A stretch of 64,000 bases of DNA from Bradyrhizobium cytisi (GCF_008123515.1 NZ_VSSR01000034.1:62001-126000), one strand, 5' to 3'; positions 8,191 to 16,165 are shown, counted from the stretch's first letter. Numbers and translations: made by a program. The notes: generated by a model from the letters alone, not told the origin.

Positions 8191-9264
8191 ATGACCGACC
8201 GCAAAAACGGCCTCACTTACGCCGATTCAGGCGTCGATATCGACGCGGGCAACCGCCTGGTCGACCTGATCAAGCCGATGGTGCGCGCCACTGCACGGCC
8301 AGGCGCCGACGCCGAGATCGGCGGATTCGGCGGCCTGTTCGACCTCAAGGCGGCCGGCTTCAAGGACCCTGTCCTGGTCGCGGCCACCGACGGCGTCGGC
8401 ACCAAGGTCAAGATCGCGATCGAGACCGGCCTGCATGGCGGGATCGGCATCGACCTCGTCGCCATGAGCGTCAACGACCTCGTGGTGCAGGGCGCCGAGC
8501 CGCTGTTCTTCCTCGACTATTTTGCCTGCGGCAAGCTCGACCCGGAGGCGACCGCCTCGATTGTCGCCGGCGTCGCCGAAGGCTGCCGCGAGTCCGGCTG
8601 CGCGCTGATCGGCGGCGAGACCGCTGAAATGCCCGGCCTCTACAAGGACGGCGACTATGATCTCGGCGGCTTTGCCGTCGGCGCAGCCGAGCGGGGCACG
8701 CTGCTGCCGCGCAAGGACATTGCCGCGGGCGATGCCGTGATCGGCCTGGCCTCGTCGGGCGTGCACTCCAACGGCTTCTCGCTGGTGCGCAAGATCGTGG
8801 AACAATCCGGCCTCGGCTTCGAGGCGCAGGCGCCGTTCGCGCCGGTGATGACGCTTGGCGGCGCGCTGCTGACGCCGACGCGGCTCTACGTCAAATCCTG
8901 CCTGCGCGCGATCCGCGAAACGGCTGCGGTGAAGGGCCTCGCCCACATCACCGGCGGCGGCTTCACCGACAACATTCCGCGCGTGCTGCCGAGCCATCTC
9001 GGTGTCGGCATCGATCTGGCGCGCCTGCCCGTGCTGCCCGTGTTCAAATGGCTGGCGGCGCAAGCCGGCATCGCCGAGCTCGAAATGCTCAGGACCTTCA
9101 ACTGCGGCATCGGCATGATCGCGATCGTCGAGCCTGAGAAGGTCGACGAGGTCGTGCGGGTTTTCACCCATGCCGGCGAGACCGTGGCGCAACTCGGCAC
9201 CGTGATCCCGGCCGAGGGCGAGCACCGCGTCGTCTATAACGGCCATCTCGACCTGGCGCTGTGA
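8191..9264 (+). CDS. purM: Phosphoribosylformylglycinamidine cyclo-ligase
   Basis: Fifth step of purine synthesis: ATP-dependent ring closure of FGAM to AIR in the cytosol. The 357-residue protein starts at ATG 8191 (MTDRKNGLTYADSGVDIDAG); an upstream in-frame ATG at 8131 would add an unconserved 20-residue leader. Family blocks are intact: DGVGTKVKIA, MSVNDLVVQGAEPLFFLDYFA and GGETAEMPGLY. The C-terminal AIRS domain has ITGGGFTDNIPRVLP. Its TGA stop overlaps the purN ATG (TGATG), so the two are translationally coupled. Confidence 0.98.
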   Translation: MTDRKNGLTYADSGVDIDAGNRLVDLIKPMVRATARPGADAEIGGFGGLFDLKAAGFKDPVLVAATDGVGTKVKIAIETGLHGGIGIDLVAMSVNDLVVQGAEPLFFLDYFACGKLDPEATASIVAGVAEGCRESGCALIGGETAEMPGLYKDGDYDLGGFAVGAAERGTLLPRKDIAAGDAVIGLASSGVHSNGFSLVRKIVEQSGLGFEAQAPFAPVMTLGGALLTPTRLYVKSCLRAIRETAAVKGLAHITGGGFTDNIPRVLPSHLGVGIDLARLPVLPVFKWLAAQAGIAELEMLRTFNCGIGMIAIVEPEKVDEVVRVFTHAGETVAQLGTVIPAEGEHRVVYNGHLDLAL

Positions 9265-9917
9265 TGAAGCGCCGCGTCGCCATCCTGATTTCCGGCCGCG
9301 GCTCCAACATGTCCGCGCTGATCAAGGCAGCAAGCGCGGCGGATTTTCCTGCCGAAATCTCGCTCGTCGTCTCGAACAAGGCCGACGCGCTCGGGCTCGA
9401 ACGGGCCAAGGCGGCCGGCGTGAAAACGCAGGTGATCGAGAGCAAGCCGTTCGGCAAGGATCGCGCCGGCTTCGAGGCAGTGCTGCAGGCAGCGCTCGAC
9501 CTGCACGGCATCGAGCTGATTTGCCTCGGCGGCTTCATGCGCCTGTTCACCGCCGAATTCGCCAGGGCCTGGTACGGGCGGATGCTCAACATCCATCCCT
9601 CGCTGCTGCCGTCCTTCCCCGGCCTCGATCCGCATGGGCAGGCCTTGCGCGCCGGCGTAAAGCTGTCTGGCGCGACGGTGCACTTCGTGATCCCCGAGAC
9701 CGACGCCGGTCCGATCGTGATGCAGGGCGCGGTGCCCGTCGGCGACCATGATACTGGCGAAACGTTGTCGGAGCGCATCCTCGAAGTCGAGCACCGCATC
9801 TATCCCGCAGCGCTGAGCCTGCTTGCGACCGGCAAGGTCCGGATCGAAGGCGATGTTTGCAAGACGGTGGGCAGTTCGGCGTCGGAGAATTTTTTGGTTG
9901 CGCCCGTGGTGAGCTAG
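9264..9917 (+). CDS. purN: Phosphoribosylglycinamide formyltransferase
   Basis: Transfers a formyl group from 10-formyl-THF to GAR in the third step of purine synthesis. The 217-residue protein begins KRRVAILISGRGSNM, the phosphate-binding family signature. It carries GLERAKAAGV, LICLGGFMRL and the catalytic NIHPSLLPSFPGLDPHGQAL block with the essential Asn-His. SGATVHFVIPETDAGPI supplies the catalytic Asp. The ATG at 9264 overlaps the purM stop; a GTG one codon earlier is also possible. It runs about 15 residues longer than the shortest homologues, with an SSASENFLVAPVVS tail that looks unconserved. Confidence 0.97.
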   Translation: MKRRVAILISGRGSNMSALIKAASAADFPAEISLVVSNKADALGLERAKAAGVKTQVIESKPFGKDRAGFEAVLQAALDLHGIELICLGGFMRLFTAEFARAWYGRMLNIHPSLLPSFPGLDPHGQALRAGVKLSGATVHFVIPETDAGPIVMQGAVPVGDHDTGETLSERILEVEHRIYPAALSLLATGKVRIEGDVCKTVGSSASENFLVAPVVS

Positions 9918-10272
9918 GGCAGAACCGCGCGGCTGTTCGATATAGTTTGCCGGCTCGCCGTTGCCGACATATCCGAGAATGCGGAAACCCGCCGCGGTCT
10001 CCTCTCCTCCGAACCGAGTACGTTTCAAGATTGCTCGGACGAGGTCGCGCTGCTGCGGCGTTTCCACGGACAGTTCTACCCACTCCATCCACACCCAGCC
10101 GTCTTGCAGCCAATGATAATATCATTCTCCATCCGGGGAGCCGTGGACGCCGCTTTCAAAGTCTTTGCAACGAAAAGCGGGTTGATCGGCTCGGTCGAGG
10201 TCGAGTATTGCAGTTCGCAGGTCTCGCCATTTGGTGTCATTAGCGAGAGAAATACTCCGATCGTTGTACCAT
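9918..10272 (-). pseudogene. Decayed small gene (about 115 codons, one stop and one apparent frameshift)
   Basis: Leftward from the ATG at 10272 the text reads MVQRSEYFS. After a one-base frame change it continues ANDTKWRDLRTAILDLDRAD and on to HGSPDGE, stop (TGA 10122-10124). It then goes on in the same frame with YYHWLQDGWVWMEWVEL and GFRILGYVGNGEPANYIEQ. The composition is protein-like on both sides of the stop and the frame is kept, suggesting a broken gene of 110-120 codons. It lies between vapC and the purN 3' end, a typical junkyard beside a toxin-antitoxin pair. The family is not recognised. Confidence 0.42.
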
Positions 10273-10283
10273 CGCTCTATCGC

Positions 10284-10700
10284 TCACGGCGCTGCAAACG
10301 GGTCGAGCAGCGCCACACCGGTCGATTCAATATCGGCAATGTTGCGCGTCACCAGTGTTAGGCCGTGGACCTTGGCAGTGGCGGCGAGGAGACTGTCGAT
10401 GAGTGGCAGCGGATTGGGAACTCCAAGGAGTGCCCAGGTGTCGGCGATGCTCTCATCAATGGGCAGAACCCGATCCGCAAGTCTTGTCCTCATCTGCGAA
10501 AACCACTGATCGAGAGATTTTGCCTGGAGCGGATCGCTTCGCCTTTTTAGTTCGATGCCTCGGCTAATTTCAGCCAGAACCAAGACGCTGGTTCCGATTT
10601 CTTCGGCTGGGATCTGATTAACCCAACGAATGACGTTTGGGTCGGCCCGCTCGCGCTTACGAATTTCGGAAATGACGTTGGTATCGACCAGAAACTTCAC
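10284..10700 (-). CDS. VapC-type PIN-domain toxin
   Basis: A 138-residue PIN-domain protein starting MKFLVDTNVISEIRK. The four acidic metal-binding positions expected of a PIN ribonuclease are visible: D6, E44 (VLVLAEISRG), D102 (PLIDSLLAATA) and the N120/D123 pair (LVTRNIADIE). VapC toxins cleave RNA, often initiator tRNA or rRNA loops, and are held inactive by the partner antitoxin. The start overlaps the stop of the upstream antitoxin gene by four bases, the normal operon layout. The RNA target cannot be predicted. Confidence 0.92.
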   Translation of the reverse strand: MKFLVDTNVISEIRKRERADPNVIRWVNQIPAEEIGTSVLVLAEISRGIELKRRSDPLQAKSLDQWFSQMRTRLADRVLPIDESIADTWALLGVPNPLPLIDSLLAATAKVHGLTLVTRNIADIESTGVALLDPFAAP

Positions 10701-10999
10701 AAGTCGACCTCTCGCCAGCCGTCACGCCGTGGCTGATCGAACACACCCTCGAACGCGTCATCGGGAAGTTCCGAGCCAAAAACATCGAAGGCCGTCCTGA
10801 CCTCAGGATTGAGGAGGGCGCTGGCGAGCGTCGATCGAAGTGCCGCAGCTCTTTCCGGTTTGTCGCGTAGGGTTTCCGCCAAGGCACGGATGAGGCTTGC
10901 GTCCTTCTTCGCGGCTTGGACTTCAACCCGTACCAAACCACGCGCTGCGGCGCGGCGCCGATGGGTTCGGGTTGCCTTTCGCTGGGATTTCGTCGACAC
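10697..10999 (-). CDS. Antitoxin partner of the VapC toxin
   Basis: A 100-residue protein starting at GTG 10999, seven bases after a GGAG ribosome site. Earlier in-frame starts would add an improbable hydrophobic leader. The N-terminus is strongly basic (STKSQRKATRTHRRRAAARG) followed by LVRVEVQ, a ribbon-helix-helix-like arrangement seen in MazE/DUF3018-type antitoxins. The acidic C-terminus (SELPDDAFEGVFDQPRRDGW) probably wraps the toxin. The four-base overlap with the downstream vapC and the antitoxin-first order support the role; autoregulation of the promoter just upstream is expected from the family. Confidence 0.78.
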   Translation of the reverse strand: MSTKSQRKATRTHRRRAAARGLVRVEVQAAKKDASLIRALAETLRDKPERAAALRSTLASALLNPEVRTAFDVFGSELPDDAFEGVFDQPRRDGWREVDL

Positions 11000-11072
11000 G
11001 GCCCGCTCCGAAATAAATCTCCGGTAATATAACCGGAAATCTACATAAAGACCAATTGGAAGAAACAGGGCC

Positions 11073-11102
11073 AAAAACAAAATCCCCCGGCAGAGCCGGG
11101 GG
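11073..11102 (-). terminator. Rho-independent terminator of the cold-shock gene
   Basis: On the minus strand a GC hairpin with 8-base arms (GCCCCCGG-type, 11084-11091 and 11095-11102, 3-base loop) is followed by ATTTTGTTTTTGG. It sits 38 bases past the cspA stop codon, where an intrinsic terminator is expected. Confidence 0.88.
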
Positions 11103-11139
11103 CAACGTCATGATCTCTCGCGCTTAGCTTTGAGAGAAA

Positions 11140-11346
11140 TCAGGAGACCTTCAGGTTTTCCGCGGATGCCTTGCCGCGGTTTTCCACGAGGTCGTATTCA
11201 ACCGCCTGGTTTTCATTGAGGGTCGAGAGTCCGGCACGCTCGACGGCAGAGATGTGGACGAACACGTCCTTGTCGCTGCCGTTCGGCTTGATGAACCCGT
11301 AGCCCTTGGTCGGGTTGAACCATTTGACGGTGCCCTTTTGTGGCAT
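11140..11346 (-). CDS. Cold-shock protein, CspA family
   Basis: A 68-residue single cold-shock (OB-fold) domain. Both RNA-binding motifs are present: KGYGFIKP (RNP1, about residues 14-21) and DVFVHISAV (RNP2, about 27-35). It binds single-stranded nucleic acid as an RNA chaperone. The ATG at 11346 follows an AGGAGACTAACG ribosome site. It has its own terminator, and the leader to the next gene is long, as is usual for csp genes. Which of the several csp paralogues it is cannot be said. Confidence 0.95.
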   Translation of the reverse strand: MPQKGTVKWFNPTKGYGFIKPNGSDKDVFVHISAVERAGLSTLNENQAVEYDLVENRGKASAENLKVS

Positions 11347-11725
11347 CGTTAGTCTCCTCCGCTAGATACAAAAAAGACGCGGCCGCATTTCGCGTGCCAC
11401 GCCACAAACGGGCTTCCGGAAGTCTGTTCGAGTCTTGAGTCTCAATGTCGCGAAACGCACAGCCGAGCGCCAATTCCGATTGTGTGCGGTATTCCAACAC
11501 GAAAACCACGCGCTAGCAAGCCGCGCGCAAATTTCAAGGCCGGACCGGGCCTGCGCCGTTGCAATTTGCGACCTGTGGCCGCGGAACCACAATCAGGGGC
11601 AATCGCCCCTGCGATAGTGTGCCAAACGGTTGACCCCTAGTGGCAGTTCAGCACAAATCGCCGCACCCGCTCGCTGTTCGTGTTGTATTTTTGCGGGCCG
11701 TCATTTTGCTTCGGGATTTGTCATC
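11347..11725. other. Divergent intergenic region: cspA leader and autotransporter promoter region
   Basis: About 380 bases without a convincing gene. The left part is presumably the cspA promoter and long 5' leader, including an imperfect TTGAGTCTCAAT palindrome near 11433-11444. The right part must hold the promoter of the outer-membrane barrel gene. In-frame starts as far back as 11630 exist for that gene but read through unlikely cysteine-rich sequence. Confidence 0.5.
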
Positions 11726-12913
11726 ATGAGCTGCCCCTCGCAGCCCTCCGGAACACGGCAGACGATCGGGCTGGACCGCGTCCGCCGGGTCGCGGCCGCG
11801 ATTGCGATGGCCACTGCGAGGGCCACTGCGATGGCCTTGGCAATCGTCGTGACGATATCGGCGGCGACGCCGGCGTTCGCGCAGAGCCCGACGCCCACTC
11901 CGACGCCTACCCCGACGCCTACGCCGTCTCCGACGCCGATCCCGGTCCCGACGTCGACCAACTACGACCAGTCCGCCGGCAACTCCACGCTCAATCTCGG
12001 CTCGAACTTCCTGGAGCGCCTTGGCAATCAGGCCTCTGGCGGCGTCAATCGCGCGTTCCGCACCAACCCCGGCGGTGGCGGAGCCTCGGCGAGCACGGAG
12101 GATCCACGTTACCGCACCTGGTACGAGGGCTACGGCATTTCGGTCCGGACCGATCCGCAAGGCGATTTCGTCGGCGACAAGCGCAAGACGTTCGGCGGCG
12201 TCGCCGGTTTCGGTGCGCGGGTCGCGCCGGGCGTCAATCTCGGCTTCTCCGTCGACCAGAGCCATACCGATATCGACGTGCCGCTCGCGCTGCAGTCGGC
12301 GTCGCTCGACCTGACCCAGATCGGCTTCAACGGCTCCGTCGACAAGGGACCGTGGACCTGGGCCTTTGCGGTGGTGCACGGTTTCGGCAAGGTCCATTCC
12401 AGCCGGGACACCGGCTTTGGTGTTGCGACGGCCGGCTATCGCGCCGCGGTCGACGGCGCACTGACCGAGATCAGCTACTACTGGACCAAGGACCAGATGC
12501 GCGTCGTGCCCAAGGGCGCGCTCGAATATGTGCGGGCCACCGGCGCGGCGTTCCAGGAGGCCGGCGGGCTCGATCCGCTCAATGTCGGCTCCAGCGCGCT
12601 CGCACGCGCGCGTGTCATGATCGGCGCCGAGATCGGGCGATACTTCATTTTCGACCGGAAGATCCTGGACCTGTCGGCCTACGGCAAGTTCGTCGACAAT
12701 TTCTATCAGGATCTGGGATCGGTCCAGGTCAGCCTGGGCACCCAGAGCATCATCGTCCCCGGCATCGGCGAGAGCCGCTACGGCATGGACGCCGGCGCCT
12801 CGGCGTCACTCAGCCTGACCAACACCGCGCGGCTCTACGTCAATTACGACGGCAAGTTCCGCAACGAGCTGACATCGCACCAGGGCACAATCGGCTTCGA
12901 ATATCGGTGGTGA
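11726..12913 (+). CDS. Autotransporter beta-barrel outer-membrane protein
   Basis: A 395-residue protein (start ATG 11726; an upstream start at 11630 is unlikely). After a long N-terminal region (signal-like helix AMALAIVVTISAATPAFA) comes a threonine-proline run of about 20 residues (TP dipeptides, then SPTPIPVPTS), probably a flexible periplasmic stalk. The remaining about 270 residues are alternating beta-strands with glycine and aromatic residues, ending FEYRW, the aromatic C-terminus recognised by the BAM machinery. There is no large passenger domain, so it looks like a barrel-only or short-passenger autotransporter. It converges on the LysR gene 8 bases away. Confidence 0.82.
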   Translation: MSCPSQPSGTRQTIGLDRVRRVAAAIAMATARATAMALAIVVTISAATPAFAQSPTPTPTPTPTPTPSPTPIPVPTSTNYDQSAGNSTLNLGSNFLERLGNQASGGVNRAFRTNPGGGGASASTEDPRYRTWYEGYGISVRTDPQGDFVGDKRKTFGGVAGFGARVAPGVNLGFSVDQSHTDIDVPLALQSASLDLTQIGFNGSVDKGPWTWAFAVVHGFGKVHSSRDTGFGVATAGYRAAVDGALTEISYYWTKDQMRVVPKGALEYVRATGAAFQEAGGLDPLNVGSSALARARVMIGAEIGRYFIFDRKILDLSAYGKFVDNFYQDLGSVQVSLGTQSIIVPGIGESRYGMDAGASASLSLTNTARLYVNYDGKFRNELTSHQGTIGFEYRW

Positions 12914-12920
12914 GGCGAGC

Positions 12921-13931
12921 TTACTTCGGCGTCGCTGCAACGTATCCGGACAATCCGAAGCCTTCGCGTGCGGCCGTCATCATCGGCACCAGCGCGTTCG
13001 GATGGATGAACTCGTCGCGGAAGCAGGGATGGGTCTTGGGGTCGAAGATCTTCTTCAGCCAGTCGACCACGATCTTGTGCCGCTCGGAGGCGCGGAACTC
13101 CTTGTGATAGGTGAGCCAGAGGTCGGCGTGGTGGCTGACGCCGAGGTCAACGGCGACAAGCGGCACACCGAGCGCGATCGACACCGTCGGCAGGAAGCCG
13201 ATGCCGGCGCCGCGCTCGACCGCGTAGAGCACGCCGACGGAAGAATTGGTCTTGATCCCGACGATGCCTTCCAGCGATTTCAAACCGAGCACGCGGGCAT
13301 AGGCGCCGTCGTCGACCTGCGGCGCGCTCTGCTTGATGATGCGGTGGCTCGGCAACTCGGCGAGCGTCGCCGGCACGCCGTAGAGATCCGCATAGTCCCT
13401 GGAGACGAAGGGATAGATGTGCAGCCGGCCAAGCTTGGCGACGATGAGATCGGGATTGGTCGGCGGCTCGAGCTGGATCGCAATGTCCGACTCCAGCCGC
13501 GCGACGTCGGCCTGCTCCATCGCACAACGCAGGTCGACGGTGATCTTGCGATAGGTCTTCTGGAAATCGATCAGCCGCGGCAGGATCCAGAAATTGCCTG
13601 GGCCCTCCGTCACTGCGACGCGCACCGTGCCCGACGTGTCGTTTTGGGATCGCGAGGCGCGGCGGAAGACGTTGAAGGCGTGACGCTCCATATGCGCGAC
13701 GTCGGCAATCATCGCGGTGCCTTCGTCGCTGAGCGTGAGCCCGCTCTGGTCGCGCAGGAAGAGCTTGCAGCCGATGCTCTCTTCGAGCCGGTCGATCCGG
13801 CGCATCAACGTGGTGGAGGTGAGCCCGAGCTCTTCGCCCGCATTTCGGAAGCTTTTAAATTTGGCGCAAGCTAAAAAGAGCTTCAAATCGTCCCAGGACG
13901 CATTTAGCGCTTCTTCATGGTGGTGCTTCAT
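12921..13931 (-). CDS. LysR-family transcriptional regulator
   Basis: A 336-residue regulator (ATG 13931, MKHHHEEALNASWDDLKLFL; an upstream in-frame start at 13961 is less likely). The N-terminal winged helix-turn-helix spans about residues 10-70 (SFRNAGEELGLTSTTLMRRI then LEESIGCKLFLRD). A periplasmic-binding-protein-like effector domain follows from about residue 95. It is divergent from the GNAT/GNAT/isochorismatase-like genes with about 100 bases between, the classic LysR layout, so it probably controls them. The inducer is unknown. The C-terminus is longer than the usual 300 residues by about 30. Confidence 0.9.
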   Translation of the reverse strand: MKHHHEEALNASWDDLKLFLACAKFKSFRNAGEELGLTSTTLMRRIDRLEESIGCKLFLRDQSGLTLSDEGTAMIADVAHMERHAFNVFRRASRSQNDTSGTVRVAVTEGPGNFWILPRLIDFQKTYRKITVDLRCAMEQADVARLESDIAIQLEPPTNPDLIVAKLGRLHIYPFVSRDYADLYGVPATLAELPSHRIIKQSAPQVDDGAYARVLGLKSLEGIVGIKTNSSVGVLYAVERGAGIGFLPTVSIALGVPLVAVDLGVSHHADLWLTYHKEFRASERHKIVVDWLKKIFDPKTHPCFRDEFIHPNALVPMMTAAREGFGLSGYVAATPK

Positions 13932-14032
13932 TGCAGCACCCCGGTGCAATACTTGCTGCATACTCCTGATCTCCAGCCGCTAGGCTTCTCCTCGTAGCGG
14001 CGTACAAAACCCCGGGACGATAGAGGCACGAC

Positions 14033-14650
14033 ATGGGTATGGAAAGGGGCTCGTTTGCCGCAAGGCATGATTTCGACGCTTTGCCGCTGAGCCCTGACGT
14101 GGATGTCCGGTGCGCGCAATTCGGGGAAATCGCCGCGCTTTCGGAAATGGCGCACCGCCTGGTGCCGGGTGTGCAGATCGGGGCGATGGAGCTTGCGAAG
14201 TATTTCGCCTTCGATCCCCAGAGCATCCTGACGTTCACCCGGAACGGCAATCTGCTCGGCGGCATGGCCTTCCTGTTTCTCAACGACCGCGGGCATGATG
14301 CATTGCTGCTCGACGATATCAGTCTGACGGCGCCCGAGACGCACTACCTCGCTTCCGCGAATGAGGATGTTTCGGCGATCTACATCTGGGCGATCGCGGC
14401 GACCGGCCGCGGCATCGCCGGTCTCGGCAAGGCCGCGGCTCATCTGCGGCAGATAAGGTTTCGCGGCGCGGACTGCTATGCGCAGCCGTCAACCGTGGCC
14501 GGACGCGAAATCATGAAGGCGACGGGCTTCGCGCCCATTTCGAGTTTCCAGCCCGACCTCTGGTGTTACGAGCGCCCCTGGCACCGGCAGCCCATGCTCA
14601 TGCCGGGCGCGATCACCCAACCAAGGAGCTTTTCAGATGCACGGCACTAG
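14033..14650 (+). CDS. GNAT-fold N-acetyltransferase-like protein
   Basis: A 205-residue cytosolic protein. The fold is suggested by a beta-strand/alpha pattern (QSILTFTRNGNLLGGMAFLFLN then DALLLDDISL), a helix bearing AIAATGRGIAGLGKAAAHLR and a final strand-helix segment (GREIMKATGFAPISSF). The Gly-rich helix may be a weakly kept acetyl-CoA loop (Q/R-x-x-G-x-G/A). Its 3' end overlaps the next GNAT gene by 14 bases, so the two are co-translated. Divergence from the LysR gene suggests regulated expression. The substrate is unknown. Confidence 0.68.
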   Translation: MGMERGSFAARHDFDALPLSPDVDVRCAQFGEIAALSEMAHRLVPGVQIGAMELAKYFAFDPQSILTFTRNGNLLGGMAFLFLNDRGHDALLLDDISLTAPETHYLASANEDVSAIYIWAIAATGRGIAGLGKAAAHLRQIRFRGADCYAQPSTVAGREIMKATGFAPISSFQPDLWCYERPWHRQPMLMPGAITQPRSFSDARH

Positions 14651-15257
14651 GATTCCTCTCGCCAAGCCTGACTCCCGCGCCATCACCGTTCGCCTTGCGC
14701 GCGATCCGAGCGACCTCATGCTGGTCACGGCCATTCGCTCCGCGGTCTATCTCGCCGAGCAGGATTGTCCGTTTGACGAGGAGTTCGACGGCAACGACAT
14801 GGTTGCCGCACATTTCATCGGCTACATCGGCAACGAGCCGGCGGGCTGCTTGCGGGTGCGCTTCTTCGGCGACTTCGCCAAGGTCGAGCGGCTTGCGGTG
14901 CGTCACCAATATCGGCGCTCGCGCATCTCGTTCAAGCTGGTGCAGGCCAGCGTCGACTATGTGAAGCGCAAGGGGTTCCGCAAGATCTATGGTCAGGCCC
15001 AGGACCGGCTGGTCGATTTCTGGGCTCATTTCGGCGCCAAGCCGCTCGGCCACAATCGCAAGATCACCTTCTCGGATTTCTCCTACACGGAAATGCTGCT
15101 GGAGATCGAGCCGGGACCGGACGCGATCACGCTCGACAGCGATCCCTACGTGATCATCCGCCCCGAGGGCGACTGGGACCGGCCGGGCGTGCTGGATGCC
15201 TCGGCGGGACGGGCGGTGACCTCGCCGCTGCGGGACCTCGCGCCCGCCGATCGCTGA
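14637..15257 (+). CDS. GNAT family N-acetyltransferase
   Basis: A 206-residue protein with a clearer GNAT fold than its upstream neighbour. It has AIRSAVYLAEQDCPFDEEFD (about residues 34-53), a GYIGNEPAGCLRVRFFGDFA strand pair, then the acetyl-CoA-binding strand and helix (AKVERLAVRHQYRRSRISFKL). The canonical Q/R-x-x-G-x-G/A loop reads RHQYRRSRIS, so it is divergent. DRLVDFWAHFGAKPLG gives the C-terminal motif. The ATG sits inside the end of the preceding ORF behind AAGGAG. Substrate unknown; the acidic segment near residue 45 resembles ElaA-type acetyltransferases. Confidence 0.82.
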   Translation: MHGTRIPLAKPDSRAITVRLARDPSDLMLVTAIRSAVYLAEQDCPFDEEFDGNDMVAAHFIGYIGNEPAGCLRVRFFGDFAKVERLAVRHQYRRSRISFKLVQASVDYVKRKGFRKIYGQAQDRLVDFWAHFGAKPLGHNRKITFSDFSYTEMLLEIEPGPDAITLDSDPYVIIRPEGDWDRPGVLDASAGRAVTSPLRDLAPADR

Positions 15258-15279
15258 AACTGGTGCAGCTCGGCGCAAG

Positions 15280-15846
15280 ATGATGCCGGTCTCTCTCCAC
15301 GACGATCCGCTGGTCCTGGTCTGTGCGGACCTTCAGGTCGAATATCTGACCCCCGGGCGTCGCCACGTCATTCTCGATGGCGACGCCGCCACCTCGCGCT
15401 GCCTGGAACTGCTGACGCTGTGGCGCAGCAACCACTGGCCGGTGATGCATTTGAAGCGTATCGCGCAGGCTGCGTGGTTCAATCCGTCATCCAGGCTGAC
15501 CGATTGGATCGCGGAGGCGAGGCCGCGTCCGGGCGAGATGACGTTCGAGCACCCGTTGCCCTCGGCCTACAGCTCGTCGCGTTTCGTGGACTACATGTCC
15601 AGCGTCCGCAATGTCCGTTGCGTGGTAACGGGCTTTTCCCTCGACGAGACCATCCTGGCCACCGTGGTCGAGGGATTTCACCGCAGCCACCGCTATCAGG
15701 TGGTCGTCGATGCCGCGGCCTGCCGGCAGCCGGGAACGGGCGAGGCGGCCGCCTACAAGCAGTCGGTGGTGAATGTCATCGCCAACTTTGCTACACTCCA
15801 GTCCAGCGCCGAACTGATCAGAATCAGCGGCGCCGTCGCGGTCTGA
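15280..15846 (+). CDS. Isochorismatase-fold cysteine-hydrolase-like protein, nucleophilic Cys replaced
   Basis: A 188-residue protein with the isochorismatase/nicotinamidase fold. D17 (LVCADLQVEYL) and K59 (PVMHLKR) match two members of the catalytic triad. The position expected to hold the nucleophilic cysteine, six residues after the conserved Gly of VVTGFSLDETILATV, is Thr124. True isochorismatases also have non-Cys catalysis, so it may hydrolyse a different bond or be a binding protein. It lies 22 bases after the second GNAT gene, so it probably belongs to that operon. Substrate unknown. Confidence 0.8.
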   Translation: MMPVSLHDDPLVLVCADLQVEYLTPGRRHVILDGDAATSRCLELLTLWRSNHWPVMHLKRIAQAAWFNPSSRLTDWIAEARPRPGEMTFEHPLPSAYSSSRFVDYMSSVRNVRCVVTGFSLDETILATVVEGFHRSHRYQVVVDAAACRQPGTGEAAAYKQSVVNVIANFATLQSSAELIRISGAVAV

Positions 15847-15879
15847 GAGACGCGATCGGCGGATGGATGGGGTGGGACA

Positions 15880-16047
15880 TTGTCTCGGGAGGACGAGCTC
15901 AAGGAGCTGGCGAACGAGCTGTCGCGTGCCGTCGAGACGGCGCGCCGGGTAGGCCTGTCCACGACCGTCTATCTGCTGTCGATGGCGCTGGTCGAGGTGC
16001 GGGAAGCTGTAGCAGACGGCGAGGGAGATGACGACGGCGCGGCCTGA
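15880..16047 (+). CDS. Small acidic protein (55 aa), TTG start
   Basis: From TTG 15880, preceded by GGGGTGGG, a 55-residue protein reads (M)SREDELKELANELSRAVETA and continues RRVGLSTTVYLLSMALVEVR to an acidic tail (ADGEGDDDGAA). It is predicted to be two helices, amphipathic, with no signal peptide. It starts 33 bases after the isochorismatase-like gene and looks like the last gene of that operon. Charge pattern and helical periodicity argue for coding. The start codon is the weak point. No family recognised. Confidence 0.55.
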   Translation: MSREDELKELANELSRAVETARRVGLSTTVYLLSMALVEVREAVADGEGDDDGAA

Positions 16048-16139
16048 GCGCCGTCTTGTGTGCGGCTTTGTGCATCGCTGCTGAGCGCTTGCTGCCGACG
16101 AATTGGCGTTGCAAGTTTTCCCTCGCCGCAATAGCCAAG

Positions 16140-16165
16140 TAGCCTGATAACCTAGCCTGATAACC
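16140..16165. repeat. Exact 13-bp tandem duplication
   Basis: TAGCCTGATAACC occurs twice head to tail (16140-16152 and 16153-16165), about 55 bases before the aminotransferase start and so inside its leader or promoter region. Confidence 0.85.

Noticed and set aside
10112..10126. Palindrome AATGATAATATCATT resembling a Fur 7-1-7 box
   Set aside because: Arms differ from TGATAAT, no iron gene follows, and it lies inside a decayed gene.
11911..11950. Possible satellite array in the autotransporter gene
   Set aside because: It is the codon repeat of a threonine-proline stalk (ACG CCT / ACT CCG), explained by the protein.
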